NCBI GenBank assembly: GCA_029070945.1
Contig: JAIEBK010000160.1
Span: 8,400-51,098 of the forward strand
DNA length: 42,699 nt
Source: Muribaculaceae bacterium
Lineage (GTDB): Bacteria; Bacteroidota; Bacteroidia; Bacteroidales; Muribaculaceae
Direction: 5' to 3'
Shown here: piece after piece, positions 27,878-35,877 of the stretch
Position numbering within the stretch: the stretch's first letter is position 1
Layout of the letters: each line of letters starts with the position of its first letter
Program-made: the position numbers and the translations under genes
The notes under the pieces: generated by a model
The model's input: the letters and a program-made list of their open reading frames with translations, nothing else
What the model was told of the DNA's origin: nothing
Databases searched by the model: none

Positions 27878-30489
27878 TCAGTTACTTTTGTATAGTTCTT
27901 TTCCAACATCTCTTGAGTGAGGATATCGCATTCAAATGGCTGCACTTCATGCTTGTCGTATTGCATGTCGGCTGTCAGAAGATAATCCTTCAGCACGTCA
28001 GTCCATTCATCGGCACTTATGGAGGCAAGGTCAAGGTAATCAATCTCCCGGTCAGCACCCTTATAGGTCTTTTTATCTTCAGGAGACACTGTCAGACGCA
28101 GACGGTGCATGCTTTTTGAGTTGTCGATGGCAACATTTGACTTGCTTCCTTCCGCTGCTTCTCCTCCGTCGCGGGCCTGAATCCTGTATCTCCATTCTAT
28201 TGCAGGGCTTCCTTCTACTATTTTTCCGAATTTAATCAATGCTCCGAGCTTGCCTTCACTGTATTCCACGCATAATCCACCCGGATAAACCACCACCTGA
28301 TCGACATATTGCTGTTTATTGTTGGCTTCATCATAGATCTCATGAGTCGAGACGTAGATGCTTGGATTTGACATCCGCTTGAGGGCGAAAGGTTTTGATT
28401 TGAACGGCTGAACACTGTTTTTTGAAATGTATTCCGGCTCAGGATTCTGGGCGGCGGGGATGCTTGGATATCTCAGATACCAATCGCCGTCTTCCCTGAT
28501 CTTTATGATCTGGCCTTTATAAGGTGCGGGGATGTCTTTAGTGTCTGTTTTATCAATGTTATAGGTAGGAGCCGGAAAGTTGGTGCCCGGCCCGGAAAAG
28601 ACTGCCGGTTCCTGCACTATTACCTCTCCTGCGAAGTATCCGTCTTCAAACTTGACAGGAATCGGTCTCTTTAAGTTAGGGGAAGATGTGTTTACTCTTT
28701 TTTTTGCTATGTTGGCTGTCTCCGCTTTTCCAGCCGTTCCTGTGCTGATGATTGAGTCGTTTTGCACCTCTTCGTCGGCCACCTTCAGCCTGACGGAAGC
28801 TTTTCCCTTTTTAGTGCATGTGATTTCCAGCGGGAACACGCATGGAGGACATCCGGCTTCTGTCACTATGAATTCCATATCGTAGGTGCCTTCTTCTATA
28901 TATTCAATCTTGCATTTATAGTTCTTGTCAGAGAGTTTCTCACAGGAAGTCTCGAGAACATCTGATTCCAGACTGGCTCCGTAAGGGTATTCCTGCTCTT
29001 CATTCTCCGCCTCGGGGTAGACAATAATGTTGAATTCTGTACTGTTTTTGTTGACAGATAGGTCCTTACTTGCAAATTCAATGGAGTATGGTTTTACATA
29101 TCTTCCTTTTGCTTTGATTTCCATTGGATGAAGCTTGATATTATCGCATACCAGTTCAACAGGACCGAATGTCATGGTGGAGATGCTGTCGGTCAGATCA
29201 GAGGGTACGGAAAGGACACAGTCATAGATTACGTAGTTTCCATCTCTTGTGTCCTTATGATCTCCTGAATCCGGATCGATGGCGCAGCCAGCGACATCAG
29301 TCGAAGCCAGTCTGACATTTCTCGATAGTATGGATTTTGGAAAATCGATACGCATCTGTGTTGGAAAATCTTTATGAGTAAAGGCAATATCCTCTCCATT
29401 GTTGAGACGAATGTCGAATCTTATGTCAGGCACGAATTCCAGTACACCCCATTTCCCTTTGCTCTTTACAAAAGCTTTGGTTCCATATCTGACTCCGATG
29501 CTTTCGAATTGACACGGAATGGAGTCTTTTCCATCGTTTATAAGTCCAAATAGCTGACCGTCACTGTAAGATTCAACGGTTGTTGGGAAATCCGTATTCG
29601 AACCGTCGGCCTTTTGTTTGTCGAAATTTTTTGTCTTTCCGTCGGAGAGAAGTCTCAGTTGATTGTCAAACTCGAAATCTTCTGTCTGGTCTTTGCCGTA
29701 TTTGGTGGAAAATACGAATTTGCTGTCGCCTGTCTCTGCGAAATCCCTTTCTTTGTCTGATATGAGAGAGAGGTGTCTTTTTTTCTCTGATTCTTCTCCC
29801 ATAAGGATTGGAGTGAGCGATGTATCTGAGGCATCAAAACGGTATAGCTTGTTTTTCACTATAGCTATAGCCTTCCCGTCATTATCTACGGCCGACAGGA
29901 ACATGACGTTTTTGGGTTCTAAGGTCTTTTCCTTGTCTTTTTCCCGCAGGATGAAGCTTTCAAGCGGAGATCCGTCTGACTTAATATAGTTGTAGAAAGG
30001 CTTCTTCATTTTTTCCGGGTTTTCATATGCGATGTATACGGCATATCCGTTACTGAAAGGATATAATGCCGTGAGTTCCGGAAGAGGCTGCTCCTTGCCG
30101 TCTTTAGAAAACATTGCGTATTTTCCCTTGCGTTTGGCGACAAGATAGCCGTTTTCGAAATGGGGATGGTTATATGTCGCGCTTATATGAGGCAGTGAAA
30201 TGAAATTTCCGGCAGTATCGACAAAACCGGATATTTCCGAGTTCCCCTTGTTTATAACGGTAGCTATGCCTTCATAGAATTTTGTGAGCCGTTGGTCGGT
30301 GGAATATAAAAGTTTTCCATCCATATTCCATAGTGATATATTTCCTTTTTTATCAGACCGGATTACGGAAGTGCCTTCCATAACGAATATAGTATCATTG
30401 GTCGGTTTGATCTGCCATTTTGGTAATTGGCAAAAGACTGGCAGTGATGATGCCAGAAGGATAATAGATGTAAGTATGGTTCTCATCAT
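27874..30489 (-). CDS. Large secreted protein with WG-repeat-like N-terminus and SH3-like segment
   Basis: Signal peptide; WG/KWG-like repeats (ISGFVDTAGNFI, GKYAMFSKDGKEQPLP, KGKWGVLEF); SH3-like VQEPAVFSGPGTNFPAPT...IIKIREDGDWYLRY. Confidence 0.65.
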   Translation of the reverse strand: MMRTILTSIILLASSLPVFCQLPKWQIKPTNDTIFVMEGTSVIRSDKKGNISLWNMDGKLLYSTDQRLTKFYEGIATVINKGNSEISGFVDTAGNFISLPHISATYNHPHFENGYLVAKRKGKYAMFSKDGKEQPLPELTALYPFSNGYAVYIAYENPEKMKKPFYNYIKSDGSPLESFILREKDKEKTLEPKNVMFLSAVDNDGKAIAIVKNKLYRFDASDTSLTPILMGEESEKKRHLSLISDKERDFAETGDSKFVFSTKYGKDQTEDFEFDNQLRLLSDGKTKNFDKQKADGSNTDFPTTVESYSDGQLFGLINDGKDSIPCQFESIGVRYGTKAFVKSKGKWGVLEFVPDIRFDIRLNNGEDIAFTHKDFPTQMRIDFPKSILSRNVRLASTDVAGCAIDPDSGDHKDTRDGNYVIYDCVLSVPSDLTDSISTMTFGPVELVCDNIKLHPMEIKAKGRYVKPYSIEFASKDLSVNKNSTEFNIIVYPEAENEEQEYPYGASLESDVLETSCEKLSDKNYKCKIEYIEEGTYDMEFIVTEAGCPPCVFPLEITCTKKGKASVRLKVADEEVQNDSIISTGTAGKAETANIAKKRVNTSSPNLKRPIPVKFEDGYFAGEVIVQEPAVFSGPGTNFPAPTYNIDKTDTKDIPAPYKGQIIKIREDGDWYLRYPSIPAAQNPEPEYISKNSVQPFKSKPFALKRMSNPSIYVSTHEIYDEANNKQQYVDQVVVYPGGLCVEYSEGKLGALIKFGKIVEGSPAIEWRYRIQARDGGEAAEGSKSNVAIDNSKSMHRLRLTVSPEDKKTYKGADREIDYLDLASISADEWTDVLKDYLLTADMQYDKHEVQPFECDILTQEMLEKNYTKVTE

Positions 30490-30644
30490 TGTTTGATTAT
30501 GTCTGCGTTCTTTTTATTATAGTCTGAATATTTCTGCTAAAATTGCAAAATTACAAAAAATGCATGAAAAAAGCAAGATTTATTGGATGTAGAACTTGAT
30601 GTCAATTTTAATCCTAATTTTTTTACATAAAAAATGCTGAAAAA

Positions 30645-30676
30645 TTTGGTGGTCTCAAAAAAATGTTGTAACTTTG
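30645..30676 (+). promoter_or_regulatory. Bacteroidetes-type promoter for tRNA(CAU)
   Basis: TTTG-N20-TAACTTTG. Confidence 0.75.
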
Positions 30677-30725
30677 CACTCGCAAATGAGGGAAAGATCC
30701 TGAGTTTGAAAATAACATTGATAAT

Positions 30726-30799
30726 GGCGGGATAGCTCAGTTGGTTAGAGCGTCGGATTCATAACCCGGAGGTCTCGAGTTCAATTCTCGATCCCGCTA
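30726..30799 (+). tRNA. tRNA with CAU anticodon, probably tRNA-Met
   Basis: GGCGGGA/TCCCGCT acceptor arms, GCTC/GAGC D stem, TTCATAA anticodon loop, TCGAG/CTCGA T stem; 74 nt; CCA not encoded. Confidence 0.92.
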
Positions 30800-30803
30800 C
30801 AAA

Positions 30804-30831
30804 AAAAAAGTCGCTTTTAGCGACTTTTTTT
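30804..30831. terminator. Bidirectional terminator shared by tRNA(CAU) and prfA
   Basis: AAAAAAGTCGC-TTTTA-GCGACTTTTTT between convergent genes. Confidence 0.85.
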
Positions 30832-30832
30832 G

Positions 30833-31936
30833 TTATATCTCAGCGGATTTAAGTTTTTCAGCGTTTTCTGCTACTATAAGCTTGTCGATGCATTCCTGTA
30901 TGTCTCCGTCGATAAACGAGCTGAGATTATAGACCGTATAGTTGATTCGGTGATCGGTCATTCGTCCTTGTGGAAAGTTGTAGGTCCGTATCTTGGCAGA
31001 ACGGTCGCCTGTGCTTACCATTGTCTTCCTCTTTGACGCGATGTCGTCAAGATACTTCTGATGTTCGCGATCGTATATGAATGTCCGAAGGCGGGAGAGT
31101 GCCCGTTCCTTATTTTTTGGCTGGTCTCTCGTTTCCGTACATTCAATCAGTATTTCCTCGACGACTCCAGTGTTGGGATTTTTCCAGTTGTAGCGGAGTC
31201 TGACACCGGATTCCACCTTGTTGACGTTCTGTCCGCCTGCGCCTCCGGATCTGAATGTATCCCACTTTATTTCTCCTTCATGGATTTCGACGTCAAACTC
31301 TTCCGCTTCCGGCAGAACTGCTACCGTTGCGGCGGATGTATGCACACGTCCCTGTGTCTCGGTGGCGGGTACTCTCTGCACTCTATGGACACCGCTTTCA
31401 TACTTCATCGTGCCATAGACGGAATCTCCGGTAAGCGTGAATACAATTTCCTTATATCCTCCGGCCGCACCTTCCGAAGTGCTGCTCACAGCCAGTGTCC
31501 AGCCTTTACGCTCGGCATATTTCTGATACATTCGGAAAAGATCTCCGGCAAAGAGTGCTGCCTCGTCGCCACCTGTGCCTCCGCGTATTTCGACAACGCA
31601 GTTTTTGGAATCGTCCGGATCCGGCGGAATCATAAGCATCTTTATTTCCTCTTCAAGTTTCGGTATGCTTGCTTGCGCTTCTTCAAGCTGTTCTCTCGCC
31701 ATTGACCTTAGTTCCTCGTCAGATTCTTCTGACAGCATTGTCCTGGCTTCCTCGATATTTGACAGTGTTGTCCTGTATGTGTCCGCTGCCTTCAGTATCT
31801 TCTCGAGGTCATGGTATTCTTTTGTCAGCCTTACATATCTTTTCTGATCCGCAATCACTGCCGGATCGGTGATAAGAGTTGATATTTCTTCGAATTTTGC
31901 GTCCAGTCCTTCAAGACGTTCAAGTATGGTAGCCAT
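30833..31936 (-). CDS. prfA: Peptide chain release factor 1
   Basis: GGQ motif FRSGGAGGQNVNKVESGVRL; start set at MATILERLEGLD because the longer ORF reads into tRNA-Glu and its terminator. Confidence 0.96.
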   Translation of the reverse strand: MATILERLEGLDAKFEEISTLITDPAVIADQKRYVRLTKEYHDLEKILKAADTYRTTLSNIEEARTMLSEESDEELRSMAREQLEEAQASIPKLEEEIKMLMIPPDPDDSKNCVVEIRGGTGGDEAALFAGDLFRMYQKYAERKGWTLAVSSTSEGAAGGYKEIVFTLTGDSVYGTMKYESGVHRVQRVPATETQGRVHTSAATVAVLPEAEEFDVEIHEGEIKWDTFRSGGAGGQNVNKVESGVRLRYNWKNPNTGVVEEILIECTETRDQPKNKERALSRLRTFIYDREHQKYLDDIASKRKTMVSTGDRSAKIRTYNFPQGRMTDHRINYTVYNLSSFIDGDIQECIDKLIVAENAEKLKSAEI

Positions 31937-31989
31937 ATATGTGGATGATGGTTGATAGTATGATAGGAGAGGGGATAATATGTAAAGAA

Positions 31990-32018
31990 AAGACCAATAC
32001 TCTTCGAGTATTGGTCTT
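31990..32018 (-). terminator. Intrinsic terminator after tRNA-Glu
   Basis: AAGACCAATACT-CGAAG-AGTATTGGTCTT (12-bp stem) followed by TTC-TTT on the minus strand. Confidence 0.85.
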
Positions 32019-32092
32019 GGTAGCCGATCCGGGACTCGAACCCGAGTCTCCACCGTGAGAGGGTGGCGTGCTAACCGCTACACTAATCGGCC
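32018..32092 (-). tRNA. tRNA-Glu (CTC anticodon) with encoded CCA
   Basis: GGCCGATTAGTGTAGCGGTTAGCACGCCACCCTCTCACGGTGGAGACTCGGGTTCGAGTCCCGGATCGGCTA-CCA cloverleaf. Confidence 0.95.
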
Positions 32093-32146
32093 TTCTGTAA
32101 TCATGATGGCCGGAGCCATCATGATGTCTTTCTCATTTTGACGATG

Positions 32147-32178
32147 CAAAGTTAATAAGAAATTTTGAACTGTGCAAA
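32147..32178 (-). promoter_or_regulatory. Bacteroidetes-type promoter for tRNA-Glu
   Basis: Minus strand TTTG-N20-TAACTTTG. Confidence 0.75.
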
Positions 32179-32252
32179 TTTTTCAGCAAAAAAATGCAAT
32201 TTTTTTTTCAGATCAGAATTAAACAGACTTTACATCGGTCGTTACGCTGGGA

Positions 32253-32792
32253 TTACTCTGCTGCCTGCTCTTCAGAAGCTACGGCTTCATTTTCCAGAGC
32301 TTCCTTAGCTGCGGCCTCTGCTGCAGCGAGCTTCTCTGCTTTCTTCTTCGCTACTTCTTCGCCCTTGGCTTTATTCTGGGCTACTTCAGCCTCAAAGCGA
32401 GCCTTTGCGTCTTCAGCGGCCTTAGCCTCTTTCTTAGCCTGGAATGCGTTGGCTACTTTTGCGCGGTCCGCCTTCCATGCATCGAAACGCTTCTGAGCCT
32501 CCTCTTCTGTGAAAGCGCCTTTCTTGACGCCGCCACGGAGATGCTTCATGAGCATTACGCCTTCTTTTGAAAGTATCGAACGAACTGTGTCGGTAGGAAG
32601 AGCACCTACTTCTACCCAATACAAAGCACGGTCGAAGTCTAAACTTATTGTAGCAGGATTAGTGTTCGGATTATAGGAACCTATCCTTTCAATAAATTTA
32701 CCATCACGTGGTGCCCTGCTATCGGCGACTACAATGGGATAATAAGCGTAGCCTTTACGGCCATGACGCTGCAATCTGATTTTTGTTGCCAT
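32253..32792 (-). CDS. rpsP: 30S ribosomal protein bS16 with long Ala/Lys/Glu-rich C-terminal extension
   Basis: [46 protein letters not shown]; start set at MATKIRL. Confidence 0.95.
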   Translation of the reverse strand: MATKIRLQRHGRKGYAYYPIVVADSRAPRDGKFIERIGSYNPNTNPATISLDFDRALYWVEVGALPTDTVRSILSKEGVMLMKHLRGGVKKGAFTEEEAQKRFDAWKADRAKVANAFQAKKEAKAAEDAKARFEAEVAQNKAKGEEVAKKKAEKLAAAEAAAKEALENEAVASEEQAAE

Positions 32793-32876
32793 AAAACTTG
32801 CCGGTTTATTGATATTGAGATTGTTATTCGCCTGCTTTACTACTGTCCGGCAGAACGGTAATTTCACAAGCGACTG

Positions 32877-32908
32877 CAAAGTTACTGCTTTTTGCTGAAT
32901 TACGCAAC
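32877..32908 (-). promoter_or_regulatory. Bacteroidetes-type promoter for rpsP
   Basis: Minus strand GTTG-N20-TAACTTTG. Confidence 0.6.
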
Positions 32909-32945
32909 TTTTTTATGCATTTTTTTCTTCTGCCGTCTTTTTTTC

Positions 32946-34322
32946 TTAGTCAAGAAGGTCCAGTTTTACCGTAAAATGGCGCATCAGTTCCGTTTCCCAT
33001 TTGATTTTGACGCCTCTCTTTATCTCATGACGGCGGTCGTATACATTCTTCAGGGCGGCGGCTATTACGTTCATATGGTTGTCAGTGTATGTTCTTCTGC
33101 AGATGCAAAGACGCAGGAAGTCGTTGCCGTCAAATCTGTTTTCTCTTGTGATCGGATCGCGGTCGGCAAGCATATATCCGATCTCGCAGCCTCTGACACC
33201 AGCCTCCAGATAAAGTTCTATACCCAGACGGACTCCGGGAAATTCTTCTTTAGGCACTTGATCGAGCACTTTATCTGCATCGATGAAGATGGCATGGCCT
33301 CCTACAGGTCTCTGATAGGGAATTCCATATTCATCAAGTTTTGATGCGAGATATTCTACCTGCTTAATTCGGGTCTGAAGCATGTCGAACTCGGTGTTTT
33401 CATCAAGTCCTACAGCAAGAGCTGCCATGTCGCGTCCGTTCATACCTCCGTAGGTGAGGAATCCCTCGAAAGGAATCAGGAATCGTTTTGCTCCTTCGTA
33501 AATGTCCTCGCTGTTTGTCGCAATGAAACCGCCCATATTCACAAGGCCGTCTTTTTTCGAAGACATTGTCATTCCATCCGCGTAAGAGAACATCTCGCGG
33601 CTGATCTCCTTGATGGTTTTATCTTTGAATTCAGGTTCACGTACCTTAATAAAATAGGCGTTCTCTGCAAAACGTGCGCTGTCGAAAAATACCGGTTTCC
33701 CATACTTGTCGGCGATCTTTCTTACTCCGCGCAGGTTTTCCATCGACACAGGCTGGCCTCCGGCAGTGTTGTTTGTTATCGTTACCAATATAAAAGGAAT
33801 GTGGTCGGCATGGCGCTCGAGCTCCGCTTCCAGTTTATTGAGATCAACATTGCCCTTGAACGGGACTTCAAGCTGTGTGTTCTTTGCTTCGTCTACTGTG
33901 CAGTCTACCGCGAAAGCCTTGCGTGATTCGATATGTCCTTTAGTTGTGTCAAAATGGGAGTTTCCGGGCACATAATCTCCTTCCTTCACGAGGTGTGAGA
34001 ACAGCACATTCTCCGCAGCTCGTCCCTGATGGGTCGGAAGAACATAATCAAAACCTGTTATTCTTTTAATAGTGTCTTTCAGTTCGTAGAAGCTGCGGGC
34101 TCCGGCATAAGACTCGTCGCCGGTCATCATCGCTGCCCACTGGCGGTCGCTCATGGCTCCTGTTCCTGAGTCAGTAAGGCAATCTATGTATACATAATCG
34201 CTTTTGAGCATGAAAACGTTATAGTCGGCTTCCTTAAGCCATTTCTCACGCTCTTCACGCGTGCTTTTTCTGATGGGCTCGACCATCTTTATCTTCCATG
34301 ATTCGGCGAAGGGTAGTTCCAT
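32946..34322 (-). CDS. tnaA: Tryptophanase (beta-eliminating lyase family)
   Basis: LTDSGTGAMSDRQWAAMMTGDESYAG, PTHQGRAAENVLF, DSARFAENAYFIK, MTMSSKKDGLVNMGGF (PLP lysine). Confidence 0.9.
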   Translation of the reverse strand: MELPFAESWKIKMVEPIRKSTREEREKWLKEADYNVFMLKSDYVYIDCLTDSGTGAMSDRQWAAMMTGDESYAGARSFYELKDTIKRITGFDYVLPTHQGRAAENVLFSHLVKEGDYVPGNSHFDTTKGHIESRKAFAVDCTVDEAKNTQLEVPFKGNVDLNKLEAELERHADHIPFILVTITNNTAGGQPVSMENLRGVRKIADKYGKPVFFDSARFAENAYFIKVREPEFKDKTIKEISREMFSYADGMTMSSKKDGLVNMGGFIATNSEDIYEGAKRFLIPFEGFLTYGGMNGRDMAALAVGLDENTEFDMLQTRIKQVEYLASKLDEYGIPYQRPVGGHAIFIDADKVLDQVPKEEFPGVRLGIELYLEAGVRGCEIGYMLADRDPITRENRFDGNDFLRLCICRRTYTDNHMNVIAAALKNVYDRRHEIKRGVKIKWETELMRHFTVKLDLLD

Positions 34323-34365
34323 ATATTAATTTTATGTTTAGTGGTTTTGTGTTTTATTACTGGCA

Positions 34366-34397
34366 CAAATTTACACTCTTTTTTTGAGATATGCAAA
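34366..34397 (-). promoter_or_regulatory. Bacteroidetes-type promoter for tnaA
   Basis: Minus strand TTTG-N20-TAAATTTG, about 45 nt upstream of the ATG. Confidence 0.6.
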
Positions 34398-34443
34398 TAA
34401 TATACGTAAAATATGCCATTGTGCGCCCTGAATTTCGGATAAA

Positions 34444-34474
34444 AAAATCCTCCCGACAAAGTCGGAAGGATTTT
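34444..34474 (-). terminator. Intrinsic terminator after tRNA-Cys
   Basis: AAAATCCTTCCGAC-TTT-GTCGGGAGGATTTTTTT on the minus strand. Confidence 0.8.
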
Positions 34475-34476
34475 CG

Positions 34477-34547
34477 AGGTTCCAAGCGGATTCGAACCGC
34501 TGTGAACGGTTTTGCAGACCGGTACCTAACCACTCGGACATGGAACC
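34477..34547 (-). tRNA. tRNA-Cys (GCA anticodon)
   Basis: GGTTCCATGTCCGAGTGGTTAGGTACCGGTCTGCAAAACCGTTCACAGCGGTTCGAATCCGCTTGGAACC-T; U73 discriminator. Confidence 0.95.
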
Positions 34548-34587
34548 ATTTTGCATCGGCCTAAGCCGTATCGTTGCTTTTGCGATG

Positions 34588-34619
34588 CAAAGTTAATGCT
34601 TTTTTTTTAATCCTGCAAA
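34588..34619 (-). promoter_or_regulatory. Bacteroidetes-type promoter for tRNA-Cys
   Basis: Minus strand TTTG-N20-TAACTTTG. Confidence 0.75.
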
Positions 34620-34638
34620 TATTTTCAAATTTTTTTTC

Positions 34639-35877
34639 TCAGATTTTCTTACCGTAACGGGCATATATATCAACTCCCATCTTTTTGGCCTTCTCTACGT
34701 CTTCTTTGTTTGCGGGGTCTACGCCATATTTACTTAGTTGCGGGATAACGACCGGAGTGCCGGGGCGTATCCTGTCCGGATGTCCCAGTTTCGATTTGTT
34801 TTCCTCATAAATATAAGGCCAAAGGTTGAAGTTTCCGTAATGATCCTTCGCCATGGTTGTGAGATAGCGGGTCTTGCCGATAGTGTCGTATACCAGTTCA
34901 TCCGATGGTGCGGTCGGCACTTCGGTGTCTTCATTTATAAAAGCTGAGTCTGCTGTAGTGTCTGCTGCTTCGGCATTGTTAATGAGGCTCGCTTTTTCCG
35001 GTGATTCAGTCATGCTTTCCGCCATATCGTTTTCAGTCAGCTGCATTGTCGTTTCAGCTGCTGTAAGGTGGAGGCGGAATATACGGTTGACGTTGTCTGT
35101 GGCAAATACATACCATATAGTCAGTGTCGCGGCCAGCGCAAATATTGCCGCACCAAGTGATATAGTGGCTATTTTTATCCAGCTCCTCTTTCTTGATGCA
35201 GTCGGGATGAATTCCTGATCATCTTCCGAGTCATCAGTTTCGGCTTCCTGGTTGTCTGAAGAAGTCTCTTCATCGGTGGGATTGACAAATTCCGAGGTTG
35301 TATCGTAAACTTCTCCATGGTTGTCATTCGGTTCCTGAAGCGTTTCATTCCGGGTCTCGTCCGCAGGATCATCAGATTCCTGAGTGTTCTCTGCAAGTGC
35401 CGCTGTCAACGATTCTGTCGGGGTTTCATTTGATATCGGACTGTTTTCTTCAAGGATGTTTCTATCTGAATCTATGTTGCTGTCGAGATGACTGACATCG
35501 GATGGTGTCTGAAGGTCGATCTCGTCTTTTGAGATAAGTTGACTTATGTCGATGTCATCGCTTATCTCTATAGCGGAAAAAGCTTCAAAAGGAGCATTTA
35601 CAGATTCAGCGAATTCTTTTGACGGTAGGAAGACTACTTTTGAATGACCTGATATCTCCATCGGCTGTCCGGTGGTCACGTCTACGCTTTTGCGCGGTTC
35701 AACCCGCGAGAGCCTGAATGTGCCGAGTCCTTTTATTTTAACGCCGTCACCGTTCTCAAGCCTTTCGGTAATGATTGAGAAAAACTCCCGTAGGAAATCT
35801 TCCGAAAACCTCTTTGACCTGCCGGATTTGTCAGCGAGCATGGCTGCAAGCCGGGGAAAAGTAATTTTATCATTCAT
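34639..35877 (-). CDS. HU/IHF-domain protein with acidic linker, single TM helix and C-terminal LysM-like domain
   Basis: N-terminal HU fold (GDGVKIKGLGTFRLSRVEPRKSVDVTTGQPMEISGHSKVVFLPSKEFAESVN); TM IATISLGAAIFALAATLTIWYVFA; C-terminal RYLTTMAKDHYGNFNLWPYIYEENKSKLGHPDRIRPGTPVVIPQL. Confidence 0.85.
   Translation of the reverse strand: MNDKITFPRLAAMLADKSGRSKRFSEDFLREFFSIITERLENGDGVKIKGLGTFRLSRVEPRKSVDVTTGQPMEISGHSKVVFLPSKEFAESVNAPFEAFSAIEISDDIDISQLISKDEIDLQTPSDVSHLDSNIDSDRNILEENSPISNETPTESLTAALAENTQESDDPADETRNETLQEPNDNHGEVYDTTSEFVNPTDEETSSDNQEAETDDSEDDQEFIPTASRKRSWIKIATISLGAAIFALAATLTIWYVFATDNVNRIFRLHLTAAETTMQLTENDMAESMTESPEKASLINNAEAADTTADSAFINEDTEVPTAPSDELVYDTIGKTRYLTTMAKDHYGNFNLWPYIYEENKSKLGHPDRIRPGTPVVIPQLSKYGVDPANKEDVEKAKKMGVDIYARYGKKI

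Noticed and set aside
31061-31705. 214-aa plus-strand ORF antisense to prfA
   Set aside because: Overlaps conserved GGQ-containing prfA; shadow ORF.
31937-32053. N-terminal extension of the prfA ORF
   Set aside because: Reads through the tRNA-Glu terminator and tRNA; true start is the conserved MATILERLEGLD.
32793-32879. N-terminal extension of the rpsP ORF
   Set aside because: Lies at or upstream of the predicted transcription start and precedes the conserved MATKIRL start.
34371-34556. 61-aa minus-strand ORF
   Set aside because: Its N-terminal part is the tRNA-Cys sequence read as protein.
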